Origin: Pricia antarctica
GTDB taxonomy: Bacteria > Bacteroidota > Bacteroidia > Flavobacteriales > Flavobacteriaceae
NCBI GenBank assembly: GCA_011050085.1
Contig: DRGL01000036.1
Coordinates: forward strand, 62,001 to 126,000
DNA: 64,000 nucleotides
Direction of reading: 5' to 3'
The notes under the pieces are model-generated. The model was not told where the DNA came from, searched no databases, and saw only the letters and a program-made list of their open reading frames with translations. Made by a program: the position numbers and the translations under genes. Shown in pieces: positions 53,447 to 62,370 of the stretch; position 1 is the stretch's first letter, and each line of letters starts with the position of its first letter.

Positions 53447-54919
53447 GTGAGCCTATATCTTGTATTCTCTGTAATTGCCGCCTATTTCATCCTATTAATG
53501 ATCATCTCCTACTTCACTTCCAGAAATAGTAGTGAAGACTCATTTTTTACGGGTGACCGCGAATCGCCCTGGTTTCTGGTGGCCTTTGGTATGGTCGGGG
53601 CTGGATTATCGGGGGTTACCTTTGTTTCCGTACCGGGTATGGTTGGCAACAATTACCTATTTTTCTTCCAATTTGTATTGGGTAATGTCGTCGGTTATCT
53701 ATTTATCACCTTTGTATTGGTACCGTTGTATTATCGCATGAGATTGGTATCGATATATTCCTATTTGAACGATCGCTTTGGAAAGTACACCTACAAAACG
53801 GGTTCCCTTATTTTCTTGATTTCACAGTCCTTCGGTGCAGCCCTACGATTACTATTGGCCGCTAAAATTCTTCAGTTTGCATTCTTCGAGCGGGTAGGAA
53901 TTCCCTTTTTCGTCACGGTCATTATCATTTTATTACTAGTCTGGCTATATACCAACAAAACAGGTATAAAAACTATTGTTTGGACGGACACCATGCAAAC
54001 CCTTTTTCTTATTACCGGAGCTGCAGTAACGATATATAGTATTACCCAATCGCTCGACTTGAGCCTGTCCGAATCAATACATGCAGTGACAAATCATAAG
54101 TATTATCAGGTATTTAATTGGGATGGCCAATCGGGAAATAATTTTTTCAAGCAATTTATTGCCGGAATATTGATTGCTATCGCGATGATGGGTCTCGATC
54201 AGAATATGATGCAAAAGACTTTGACCTGTAAAAACCAGTGGGATGCCCAAAAGAATACGCTGACCTATAGTATGATATTGGCGGCCACACAGTTTTTGTT
54301 TTTAGGCTTGGGCGTGTTGCTATATATTTATGCCGAAAAGAACGGAATAACTTTGGCAAGAGGATCTGAAGGACAGATATTGGACACCGATACGCTTTTC
54401 CCTGAATTAGCTCTTAACCATTTGGGAATCATTGCCGGTGTTAGTTTTTTGTTGGGAATCATTGCCGCTTCATTTTCAAGCGTTGACTCCGCCTTGACCG
54501 CGCTTACCACATCATTCACCTATGATTTCTTGGATATTTCGAAAAAAACCGGCAATGAAAAAAAACAGTATAAAAATTGGGTATTGATCGGTTTTTCAGT
54601 TCTTGTATTCATTATAATAATGGCTTTCTCGGAAAGCCAGGGAGACGTTATATCCTTAATATTCAACGTTGCGGGATATACGTATGGCCCGCTGTTGGGG
54701 CTGTTTTTATTCGGAATGTTTACCAGTGTCAATGTCAAAGATAGGTTTGTTCCTATCATATGTCTTGCCGCTCCCCTACTTACCTATGCCTTGAGTTGGT
54801 ACAGTTCTACCGAACTTGAATTTGATTTCGGATTTATCAATATCGCCGTTAATGCCGCGCTGACCGTTATGGGATTGTTGTTGGCGAAAGAGCGGAAATT
54901 AGTTGGAAGTAGCGTTTAA
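53447..54919 (+). CDS. Sodium:solute symporter
   Basis: This 490-residue SSS-family transporter has about 13 membrane segments. It begins at a GTG codon. The family motif region is GDRESPWFLVAFGMVGAGLS with FVSVPGMVGNNYLFFFQ; later parts include LGIIAASFSSVDSALTALTT. It would take up an organic solute (proline, pantothenate, sugar or similar) with sodium. The position next to recR and the CoA-binding protein gene gives no clue to the substrate. Confidence 0.93.
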   Translation: MSLYLVFSVIAAYFILLMIISYFTSRNSSEDSFFTGDRESPWFLVAFGMVGAGLSGVTFVSVPGMVGNNYLFFFQFVLGNVVGYLFITFVLVPLYYRMRLVSIYSYLNDRFGKYTYKTGSLIFLISQSFGAALRLLLAAKILQFAFFERVGIPFFVTVIIILLLVWLYTNKTGIKTIVWTDTMQTLFLITGAAVTIYSITQSLDLSLSESIHAVTNHKYYQVFNWDGQSGNNFFKQFIAGILIAIAMMGLDQNMMQKTLTCKNQWDAQKNTLTYSMILAATQFLFLGLGVLLYIYAEKNGITLARGSEGQILDTDTLFPELALNHLGIIAGVSFLLGIIAASFSSVDSALTALTTSFTYDFLDISKKTGNEKKQYKNWVLIGFSVLVFIIIMAFSESQGDVISLIFNVAGYTYGPLLGLFLFGMFTSVNVKDRFVPIICLAAPLLTYALSWYSSTELEFDFGFINIAVNAALTVMGLLLAKERKLVGSSV

Positions 54920-55063
54920 AGTTAAAATGTATCCACCTAGCATTCGAATATACCTTTGATAGATGCAATTTCAATACTAAAATTGATTTGCATGATGAAA
55001 ATGATTCGTATCTATTTAGCCGTAAACCAGGTCTGGTGTTAAAATTAAATAGCTCTCACGATT

Positions 55064-55423
55064 CTAATACTGGCCAGTACCTAAGAGCACCAAAGTACAG
55101 GCTACCTCGACAGCTATGTTATTTTTTTTAAGGATTTCATACAGCTCTGGGTTTTCAGTACCTGGATTGAAAATGACCCGTTCCGGTTGTAGGCTTAAAA
55201 TTTTATCAACGTATTCCGATTGATGTTTCTTACCTATATATAACGTAATCGTTTGTATATCTTGAAAATCTTCAAAATCGGTTTTAATATCAACATCTCG
55301 AATTTTTCCTTCCCGTAAACCAAAAGCGACCGTTTCTATTCCCTTATCCAAAAGACGGTTTACCGCAAGATTACTATATCGTTCAGGTTTTAGGGAAGCT
55401 CCGAGAACAAGTGTTTTTTTCAT
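55064..55423 (-). CDS. CoA-binding domain protein
   Basis: This 119-residue single-domain Rossmann fold (YccU-like) reads TLVLGASLKPERYSNLAVNR, TLYIGKKHQSEYVDKILSLQ, VIFNPGTENPELYEILKKNN and AVEVACTLVLL. These proteins bind coenzyme A; the biological role is not known. It is convergent with the symporter gene and 71 bases downstream of fabH on the minus strand. Confidence 0.9.
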   Translation of the reverse strand: MKKTLVLGASLKPERYSNLAVNRLLDKGIETVAFGLREGKIRDVDIKTDFEDFQDIQTITLYIGKKHQSEYVDKILSLQPERVIFNPGTENPELYEILKKNNIAVEVACTLVLLGTGQY

Positions 55424-55494
55424 GTAGTATATTAGATAAAAAGTGAACTAAAATTGAAACTGTACACTTGGTTGTAAACAGATAGAAATGTCTA

Positions 55495-56502
55495 CTACCA
55501 TCTTATGATCACGCTTCCCCAAGTAAATCCGCTTCCAAATGCCGCTAATACTACTAGGTCACCATCGTTCACTTTACCAGCTTCCCAAGCTTCGGTTAAA
55601 GCGATAGGAATGGAAGCTGCCGTAGTATTACCGTATTTCATGATATTATTGTAGACCTGATCATCTCTCAATCCGAATTTCTTTTGAATGAATTGTGAGA
55701 TGCGAAGATTGGCTTGATGTGGTACTAACAGCCCTATATCGTCCGGAGAAAGTCCATTTTTCTTTAGCCCCTCCATAATCACCTCACTGAAACGAACGAC
55801 AGCATTCTTAAAAACGAACTGCCCGTTCATATACGGATAATACGACTCATCATTGGCGTCATTATCTTCAATAATATCCGTAACCCAACGTTTTCCCATG
55901 CCAGGTGCAATTAATGAGAGCTCTTCGGCATGCTGACCTTCAGAATGTAGATGGGTAGATAAAATTCCTTTAGAAGTATCCACTTCACGCGTCAAAATGG
56001 CAGCACCCGCCCCATCACCGAATATGACCGAAACGGCTCTGCCGCGTGTCGTCATATCCAATCCATGGGAATGTAGTTCAGAACCTATAACCAAAACATT
56101 TTTATACATGCCGCTTTTGATATATTGATCGGCCACGGATATGGCATATACAAAGCCCGAACACTGATTTCGAACATCAAGGGCGCCTACGGTCTTAATA
56201 CCCAAATCACGTTGGACCAATACGCCCGGTCCTGGAAAGTAATAATCGGGACTCAAAGTGGCAAAAACGATAAAATCGATATCGTCTTTATCGATTCCCG
56301 CCCTATCAATAGCAATTTTGGCCGCTTTAACGCCCATGGTGGTCGTGGTGTCTTCACCTGAAATCACGTGTCGCCTTTCCTTGATTCCAGTTCGTTCTTG
56401 AATCCAAGCATCATTGGTATCCATCAACTGTGATAAATCATCGTTGGTCACGACATTTTCAGGTACGTAATAACCTAATCCTGCAATTCTTGAGTTGTAC
56501 AT
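55495..56502 (-). CDS. fabH: 3-oxoacyl-ACP synthase III
   Basis: It starts fatty acid synthesis by condensing acyl-CoA with malonyl-ACP. The 335-residue protein has the Cys-His-Asn triad: DVRNQCSGFVYAISVA, LVPHQANLRISQFIQ, MKYGNTTAASIPIAL. The substrate loop and the 3' end GSGFTWGSVIIRW are as in the family. No other fab genes are adjacent. This could be one of several KASIII copies, as is common in Bacteroidota with branched-chain lipids. Confidence 0.95.
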   Translation of the reverse strand: MYNSRIAGLGYYVPENVVTNDDLSQLMDTNDAWIQERTGIKERRHVISGEDTTTTMGVKAAKIAIDRAGIDKDDIDFIVFATLSPDYYFPGPGVLVQRDLGIKTVGALDVRNQCSGFVYAISVADQYIKSGMYKNVLVIGSELHSHGLDMTTRGRAVSVIFGDGAGAAILTREVDTSKGILSTHLHSEGQHAEELSLIAPGMGKRWVTDIIEDNDANDESYYPYMNGQFVFKNAVVRFSEVIMEGLKKNGLSPDDIGLLVPHQANLRISQFIQKKFGLRDDQVYNNIMKYGNTTAASIPIALTEAWEAGKVNDGDLVVLAAFGSGFTWGSVIIRW

Positions 56503-56660
56503 GTTATTGATTTTTTGACTACTGGGAATGGACTAAAGTAGTGAATTTAGAGGATATCAAATATCTCAATCCGAATTATAAGGAATACGTAAAGGCACAA
56601 ATCGGATTATCGTTTCAGTTGTTTTTAAAACGAATATGTGGTTTCTAAATGGTAAAGCAA

Positions 56661-57995
56661 TTAGGTAGTAAGGTACTTTTTATAATCATTGACGACAACC
56701 TTTGCTTTTAAGTCGTGCAGTAGGTTGTACAGACCAAAGAAAGTTCGGTTCATATACAAAAAGTGTTTAGATCCGCGATTTCCGTTCATTTTCCGAATCT
56801 GACTATCTTTAGAATACCGTTCGCTCAAGTCTGCAATTTTAGTCCAAAAATCATTTGCGCCAAAATCGAAATGCTCTTCATTGAATGGAGATGTAAAAAG
56901 CGTCAACATTTCCTTGAAAAGTGATTTGAAAAATAGAAGTTCCTCAGGGGAGTCGGTCTTTGTCAAGATTTCCAATTCGTACATTTTTTCGGTAAATATG
57001 ACATCATCTTCAATACTTTCCGTTTTAGCCAGTTCGAAATAAGGCACATAAAATTCATCAGGGACCGCCTTGATACATCCGAAGTCTATAGCTATCAAAG
57101 TGTTATCTGCACTGACCAAGAAGTTACCCGGGTGCGGGTCAGCATGCACCCTGCGTAATCCGTGGATTTGAAACATGTAGAAATCCCACAGTGTCTGGCC
57201 TAGCTTGTTGCCCAATGCCGGCGTGAAATCTGTTTTGGCGAATTCGCTAAGATGCTTCCCATGCATCCAATCCATGGTAATAATGCGTTCACTAGATAAC
57301 TCAGGATAATATTTTGGGAATTCTAAATTGGGAATGATACCACAACTTTCAGTTATCTCAACACTTTGCTTCAATTCAAGGATGTAGTTGGTCTCCTCAA
57401 TAAGCTTATTCTCGATTTCCTTGAAATATTTGTCCTTGTCCTTTCCCTGAAGGTTAAACATTTTAATGGCTATCGGTTTCACCAACGCAAGGTCACTGCT
57501 AATACTTTCCGCTACACCAGGATACTGAATTTTTACCGCGAGTTCTTTTCCATCCTTTGTCGCCCTGTGCACTTGACCAATACTGGCTGCATTGATTGAA
57601 TCACTCTCAAAGGTATCAAAGAGTTCTTCAGGATATTTATCCAAATATTTCTTAAAAGTCTTTCGAACTAAGGGCGCAGATAACGGTGGAACGGAGAACT
57701 GAGACAATGAGAACTTTTCGACATAAGCCCTGGGCAATAGGTTTTTCTCCATGCTCAACATCTGGGCAACCTTTAGGGCACTACCCTTCAAACTTTTTAA
57801 TCCATCATAGATATCCTCTGCATTATCTTCATTAAGTTCGTCTTTGTTCAATTCTGGATTGACCAACTTTTTACCATAATACTTGAGATAGTTACCACCT
57901 ATTTTAGCGCCCGTCTTTACCAATTTGCTGGCACGCTCAATTTTTCCGGTAGGTATTTTGTCAAGAGTTTTCATGCTATCAATTTCACTATTCAA
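56661..57995 (-). CDS. ABC1/UbiB family atypical kinase
   Basis: This 444-residue protein of the AarF/ADCK family shows the N-terminal KxGQ region in changed form (LKGSALKVAQMLSME), the A-rich loop NAASIGQVHRATKDG, the kinase lysine in LAVKIQYPGVAES, the catalytic RRVHADPHPGNFLVSA and metal-binding IAIDFGCIKAV. Family members act in ubiquinone/menaquinone synthesis or lipid handling. It follows the TetR gene by 8 bases and is surely co-transcribed with it; the regulator probably controls it. Confidence 0.9.
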   Translation of the reverse strand: MNSEIDSMKTLDKIPTGKIERASKLVKTGAKIGGNYLKYYGKKLVNPELNKDELNEDNAEDIYDGLKSLKGSALKVAQMLSMEKNLLPRAYVEKFSLSQFSVPPLSAPLVRKTFKKYLDKYPEELFDTFESDSINAASIGQVHRATKDGKELAVKIQYPGVAESISSDLALVKPIAIKMFNLQGKDKDKYFKEIENKLIEETNYILELKQSVEITESCGIIPNLEFPKYYPELSSERIITMDWMHGKHLSEFAKTDFTPALGNKLGQTLWDFYMFQIHGLRRVHADPHPGNFLVSADNTLIAIDFGCIKAVPDEFYVPYFELAKTESIEDDVIFTEKMYELEILTKTDSPEELLFFKSLFKEMLTLFTSPFNEEHFDFGANDFWTKIADLSERYSKDSQIRKMNGNRGSKHFLYMNRTFFGLYNLLHDLKAKVVVNDYKKYLTT

Positions 57996-58003
57996 ATATA
58001 TAC

Positions 58004-58669
58004 CTACGAAAAAGTTTCTTTATACAAGAACTTACCTAAATCAATAATATTCTCCAGGGGGGTATTATCAAAAACCTCGAAAATGGTATTGATCGACTTC
58101 TCGATGACTATGTCAGTCTTTTCGAATGCAGGTGAAGTGTCGTTCATCCAAAATTTGAGTACGAACAAAAATTGCAACCAGGCACCTTCGGAATATATAG
58201 TAGGATTGTGTTGGGCAATTTTTGAATTTTTTTCCACATTTCCGTCGTCGATCAAATCAGTTGCAAAACCTTTGATATGACTTCGTAAACCTTTCAGTTG
58301 CTTCATGTTTTTCATCATGCCGCCATCTTCCTGCAGCGTAAAAAGAACATAGCTACGATTTAGGGTCAACATTTCGAAAAAAGTGTAAAAGAATGATAGC
58401 ATTTTATCTTTGTTACTAAAAGAATCGTATTCCTTATTCTTTAGCAAGAGTGCCTCAGTATTCGTATAGAATTTATTCCAAATTACCTTTTGTATACCCT
58501 CTACCGATCCGAAAAGCCCGTAGAAATCAGATTCTTCGATTGCATTGGCCTTACAAAATTTATAGATGGACTTAGGCACTGATTCATGCTCTAACACGTA
58601 CTCCATGTACATACCGATAACAGCATCTTCTGTTATTTTCTTTGGTTTTGCTTTAGTCTTAGTAGCCAT
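58004..58669 (-). CDS. TetR family regulator
   Basis: This 221-residue regulator starts from MATKTKAKPKKITEDAVIGM (an upstream in-frame ATG would add 17 residues and is not conserved-looking). The first 60 residues form the helix-turn-helix region, with FCKANAIEESDFYGLFGSVE as the recognition part, and the rest is an alpha-helical ligand domain. It lies 8 bases ahead of the ABC1 kinase gene, in an arrangement seen in other flavobacteria. It probably controls its own operon. Confidence 0.85.
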   Translation of the reverse strand: MATKTKAKPKKITEDAVIGMYMEYVLEHESVPKSIYKFCKANAIEESDFYGLFGSVEGIQKVIWNKFYTNTEALLLKNKEYDSFSNKDKMLSFFYTFFEMLTLNRSYVLFTLQEDGGMMKNMKQLKGLRSHIKGFATDLIDDGNVEKNSKIAQHNPTIYSEGAWLQFLFVLKFWMNDTSPAFEKTDIVIEKSINTIFEVFDNTPLENIIDLGKFLYKETFS

Positions 58670-58811
58670 AGGTATATAATTTTTTAGTCCCGAAATATTG
58701 TGAAAATAAAAATGGAACAATAAAACGTGATTGTAATACTCAAGTAAATTTAGGGGTTATCTGAAGCATACTATGTTAAAGGAATATGAAACAACAGTAA
58801 TTACATACAAT

Positions 58812-58930
58812 TTAAAAATAAAAACGTGCTCTCAAGTGAAAGCACGTTTTCAAACAACCTAACCAATAAATAATCAAAACATGATTATGACTTAATTTCT
58901 TTTTCATAGCAACGCTTTCATAATCACTGT
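58812..58930 (-). ncRNA. Candidate small RNA, copy 2 of the two-copy element
   Basis: The minus strand contains TTTATTGGTTAGGTTG (about 58855-58871) and then the hairpin and T-rich tail of 58821-58850. The leader and order match the element near 14,100. A 9-bp inverted pair, TGATTATGA and TCATAATCA (about 58882-58927), could form an additional stem in the leader. A TATATTTA -7-like box lies on the minus strand at 58930-58937. Ends are approximate. Confidence 0.35.
58821..58850 (-). terminator. Minus-strand intrinsic terminator
   Basis: A perfect 10-bp stem AAAACGTGCT/AGCACGTTTT with a 10-base loop, followed on the minus strand by TATTTTTA. A plus-strand T run (GTTTTC) is shorter. Confidence 0.65.
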
Positions 58931-59032
58931 AAATATAGGTAAATGTTTAATGATATGAAGAATAGATTAAACAAAAAAAATGTTAAACTTTTCTTTATTT
59001 ACTTAACTATGGTAGTTTACAGTATAAAAGAG

Positions 59033-59069
59033 TGTCAGTTTGTCACGCAAAATGGCTATGGTACTTTTT
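59033..59069 (+). promoter_or_regulatory. Candidate stress promoter or operator of htpG
   Basis: Two TGTCA direct repeats 8 bases apart (59033 and 59041) stand ahead of ATGGCTATGGTACTTTTTTT, ending about 110 bases upstream of htpG. I recall a similar TGTCA/TGGC arrangement near heat-shock genes in flavobacteria but cannot verify it here. The usual TAnnTTTG box is absent. Confidence 0.3.
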
Positions 59070-59182
59070 TTGACTATCAACATCCTGAGAATAATCTTAG
59101 ACTTAGAAAGTTTGAAGGTTAAGCTTTAGAATTAAATGATAACAAATAACTGCACAAGCGGTTCTACTAAATAACTTTTTTT

Positions 59183-61072
59183 ATGGCGACAGGCAAGATT
59201 AATGTTTCGGTGGATAACATTTTCCCACTCATCAAGAAATTTTTATACAGCGATCACGAAATTTTTTTAAGAGAACTTATTTCGAACGGAACTGACGCGA
59301 CGCTTAAATTGAAACACCTAACGACTATCGGTGAGACGAAAGTGGATTATGGAAATCCTATTATTGAGGTAAAGGTTGATAAAGAGGGTAAAAAAATCCA
59401 TGTTATCGACCAAGGTTTAGGGATGACCGAAGACGAGGTTAAAAAGTATATCAACGATATCGCATTTTCGGGCGCCGAGGAGTTTTTGAATAAATATGAG
59501 GATGGTGCCAAGGATTCTGGCATTATCGGACATTTCGGACTCGGATTCTACTCCGCGTTTATGGTTGCGGAAAAGGTAGAGATTTTGACCAAAAGTTATA
59601 CCGAAGATTCTGTACCTGTGCATTGGAGCTGTGACGGATCACCAAATTTCACCTTGAAAAAAGGAAAGAAAAAAGAACGTGGTACCGAAATCATACTTCA
59701 TATCGCAGAAGATTCTACCGAGTTTTTAGAGGATAACCGTATCACGAGTCTTTTAAAGAAGTATAATAAGTTTATGCCGATACCGATTAAATTCGGCACA
59801 AAGACAGAGACGCTTCCAAAGCCTGAAGGCGGCAAGGAAGACGACAAGGCACCGACCAAAGAGGTAGACAATATTATTAATAACCCGAATCCAGCATGGA
59901 CAAAACAGCCGATAGATTTAAAGGATGAAGATTACAAGTCGTTTTATCGCGAATTGTATCCCATGCAATTCGAGGAACCATTATTTCACATTCATCTGAA
60001 TGTAGATTATCCTTTTAATCTAACTGGAATACTCTACTTCCCGAAATTAACGAACGACCTCAACGTTCAGAAAGATAGAATTCAACTTTATCAGAACCAG
60101 GTTTTTGTAACCGACAATGTTGAGGGTATCGTACCCGAATTCCTGACGATGTTGAGAGGTGTTATTGATTCTCCTGATATTCCATTGAACGTATCGCGAT
60201 CTTATTTACAAGCGGATGGCGCGGTCAAGAAAATTTCCTCTTACATTACCCGAAAGGTAGCCGATAAATTGAATTCCCTTTTCAAAGACAATAGGGAAGA
60301 TTTTGAGAAAAAATGGAACGACATAAAAATCGTAATCGAATACGGGATGCTTTCCGAGGATAAATTTTTCGAAAAAGCGGACAAATTTGCGCTCTACCCA
60401 ACAGTTGATGGTAAGTACTTTACCTTCGAAGAACTACAGGAGAAAATTAAGGGAAATCAAACCGATAAGGACGATAAACTAGTGATTCTATATGCTTCCG
60501 ATAAAGAAGCGCAGCATAGTTATATTGAAGCCGCCAAGGCTAAAGGCTTTGAAGTATTGTTACTCGATTCTCCTATCATCGGTCACTTGATGCAAAAATT
60601 AGAAAGTTCGAAAGAAAAGATTTCATTTGCCAGAGTAGATGCCGATCACGTCGATAACCTCATCAAAAAAGAGGAAACGACCATCAGTAAGTTGTCTGAC
60701 GAAGAAAAGGAAAAGCTAAAAACAGACCTTGAGGAAGCTATCGAAAACAAAAGCTATACGGTACAACTTGAAGCTATGGATAGCGATGCGTCACCGTTTA
60801 TAATCACCGAACCGGAATTTATGCGTCGTATGAAAGAAATGCAACAGACCGGAGGTGGCGGTATTATGGGTATGGGCAGTATGCCGGATATGTACAATCT
60901 TATAGTCAATACCAACCACGAATTAATTGGCGAAATCCTGAATACCAAGACAGCTAAAAAACGGGAGCGGTTGATCAACCAATCCGTTGACTTGGCGCGA
61001 CTTTCAAAAGGACTTTTGAAAGGCGAGGAATTGACCAATTTTATCAAGCGTAGTTATGAAATGGTGAAATAG
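59183..61072 (+). CDS. htpG: Molecular chaperone HtpG (Hsp90)
   Basis: This ATP-dependent chaperone has 629 residues. The GHKL ATPase domain covers about 1-215: IFLRELISNGTDATLKLKHL, IDQGLGMTEDEVKKYI, SGIIGHFGLGFYSAFMVAEK, and RGTEIILHI. The middle and C-terminal dimer domains follow; the end lacks an MEEVD tail, as in all bacterial HtpG. The Asn/Asp pair for nucleotide is present (ELISN, IDQGLGM). The gene ends at TAG 61070-61072 and a good terminator lies 72 bases further. Confidence 0.97.
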   Translation: MATGKINVSVDNIFPLIKKFLYSDHEIFLRELISNGTDATLKLKHLTTIGETKVDYGNPIIEVKVDKEGKKIHVIDQGLGMTEDEVKKYINDIAFSGAEEFLNKYEDGAKDSGIIGHFGLGFYSAFMVAEKVEILTKSYTEDSVPVHWSCDGSPNFTLKKGKKKERGTEIILHIAEDSTEFLEDNRITSLLKKYNKFMPIPIKFGTKTETLPKPEGGKEDDKAPTKEVDNIINNPNPAWTKQPIDLKDEDYKSFYRELYPMQFEEPLFHIHLNVDYPFNLTGILYFPKLTNDLNVQKDRIQLYQNQVFVTDNVEGIVPEFLTMLRGVIDSPDIPLNVSRSYLQADGAVKKISSYITRKVADKLNSLFKDNREDFEKKWNDIKIVIEYGMLSEDKFFEKADKFALYPTVDGKYFTFEELQEKIKGNQTDKDDKLVILYASDKEAQHSYIEAAKAKGFEVLLLDSPIIGHLMQKLESSKEKISFARVDADHVDNLIKKEETTISKLSDEEKEKLKTDLEEAIENKSYTVQLEAMDSDASPFIITEPEFMRRMKEMQQTGGGGIMGMGSMPDMYNLIVNTNHELIGEILNTKTAKKRERLINQSVDLARLSKGLLKGEELTNFIKRSYEMVK

Positions 61073-61143
61073 AATTATTGTTTTACACATTTAGTTAGTG
61101 CAGGATGTGAATTTCCTTTCCAACGGAAAATTAACATGAAACC

Positions 61144-61175
61144 AAAGCCGTTCCAGATACAATTGGAACGGCTTT
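61144..61175 (+). terminator. Terminator of htpG
   Basis: A perfect 12-bp stem (AAAGCCGTTCCA/TGGAACGGCTTT) with an 8-base loop is followed by TTCATTT. It lies 72 bases past the stop codon. Confidence 0.85.
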
Positions 61176-61359
61176 TTCATTTCTCTGTGTGGTGAACAGG
61201 TTGTAATGCATTAAAAATTAACAGGATTTCAAGACATGAAATCGCAGACCCGCTCAATTCCAATATGATTGTCGCCAAATTACATACACCTAAATTTAAC
61301 AATCTACGAATCAGTGGATAGCATATCTTTGATAGTATCAGATAAACCAAAATCTATCA

Positions 61360-62277
61360 ATGAAACTAAACCATATTACCATACTATTTTTAAGCCTATG
61401 CGTCAGCTATATGCATGCGCAAGACGAACTTCCTATCAAAATAGACAATGGTCATATCAAACCGCTTAGGCAATTTCTCGACAGTTCGCTACAAGCCAGT
61501 TTTGAACAGGAATTAAAAAGCCACCCAGATTGGGCCGATTTAATTGCCCAAAAGAAAATGGCGGTAGGCATAGTTGACCTAAGCAATCCCGAAACACCTC
61601 GGTTTGCACGCGTAAACGGGAATTTCATGATGTACGCGGCCAGCTTGCCCAAAATTGCCATTCTCTTAGCGGCGACCGATGCCATTGAAAAGGGAGAACT
61701 CAAAGAAACTGCAGAGGTAAAAAAAGATATGCGACTTATGATCAGTAAATCGAACAATCAAGCCGCAACCCGTATGATCGACCGCTTGGGATACGAAAAA
61801 TTGGAGGCCGTGATGACCGATCCAAAATATGATTTTTACGATGAAGAAAATGGTGGTGGACTTTGGGTAGGCAAACGTTACGGCGGAGGTGGTGAAACCC
61901 ATCGCGAACCTTTAAAACATTTAAGCCATGCAGCAACGGTCACTCAAGTATGCCGTTTTTATTATCTGCTCGCCAACGGAAAACTGGTCAATGAGAAACG
62001 CTCGAAAGACATGTTGGCCGCGCTCGAAAATCCTGAACTACACCATAAATTTGTGAATACGTTAGATAAAGTTGCCCCAAATGCAAGACTTTTCCGGAAA
62101 TCGGGTTCTTGGCGCACCTTTCATTCCGATTCAATTTTGGTCTGGGGCGAGAATGCGAGTCGACGTTATATTATTGTTGCTTTGATCGATGATGCGAACG
62201 GCGAGCAGATTATTCGGGATTTGGTACGTCCGATTGAAAAGGTTTTGAAAAAGGACATATCTTTGGTTACGAAGTAG
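61360..62277 (+). CDS. Class A beta-lactamase-like serine hydrolase
   Basis: This 305-residue exported protein (signal TILFLSLCVSYMHAQ) has serine-lactamase motifs: S-x-x-K at residues 95-98 (ASLPKIAIL), S-x-N at 131-133 (SKSNNQAATRMI), and K-[ST]-G at 247-249 (FRKSGSW, KSG). The spacings are those of class A enzymes. The residues between do not show the usual Glu166 loop, so it may be a penicillin-binding or D-Ala-peptidase-like relative, and resistance should not be assumed. A single gene, downstream of the htpG terminator. Confidence 0.8.
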   Translation: MKLNHITILFLSLCVSYMHAQDELPIKIDNGHIKPLRQFLDSSLQASFEQELKSHPDWADLIAQKKMAVGIVDLSNPETPRFARVNGNFMMYAASLPKIAILLAATDAIEKGELKETAEVKKDMRLMISKSNNQAATRMIDRLGYEKLEAVMTDPKYDFYDEENGGGLWVGKRYGGGGETHREPLKHLSHAATVTQVCRFYYLLANGKLVNEKRSKDMLAALENPELHHKFVNTLDKVAPNARLFRKSGSWRTFHSDSILVWGENASRRYIIVALIDDANGEQIIRDLVRPIEKVLKKDISLVTK

Positions 62278-62370
62278 AACAAGGTATTTTGTTTTAAACC
62301 TACCCCACACATTATGGGTTTGATGTCCTACGGTTTGCCGAGAGGTGATTCCTAAGTCCAAATACTAACC

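Larger units (their letters stand above)
58670..59182. other. Divergent intergenic region of tetR-ABC1 and htpG
   Basis: These 513 bases hold the candidate small RNA with its terminator (58812-58930) and a TGTCA repeat/TGGC element close to htpG (59033-59069). I see nothing else. Confidence 0.6.
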
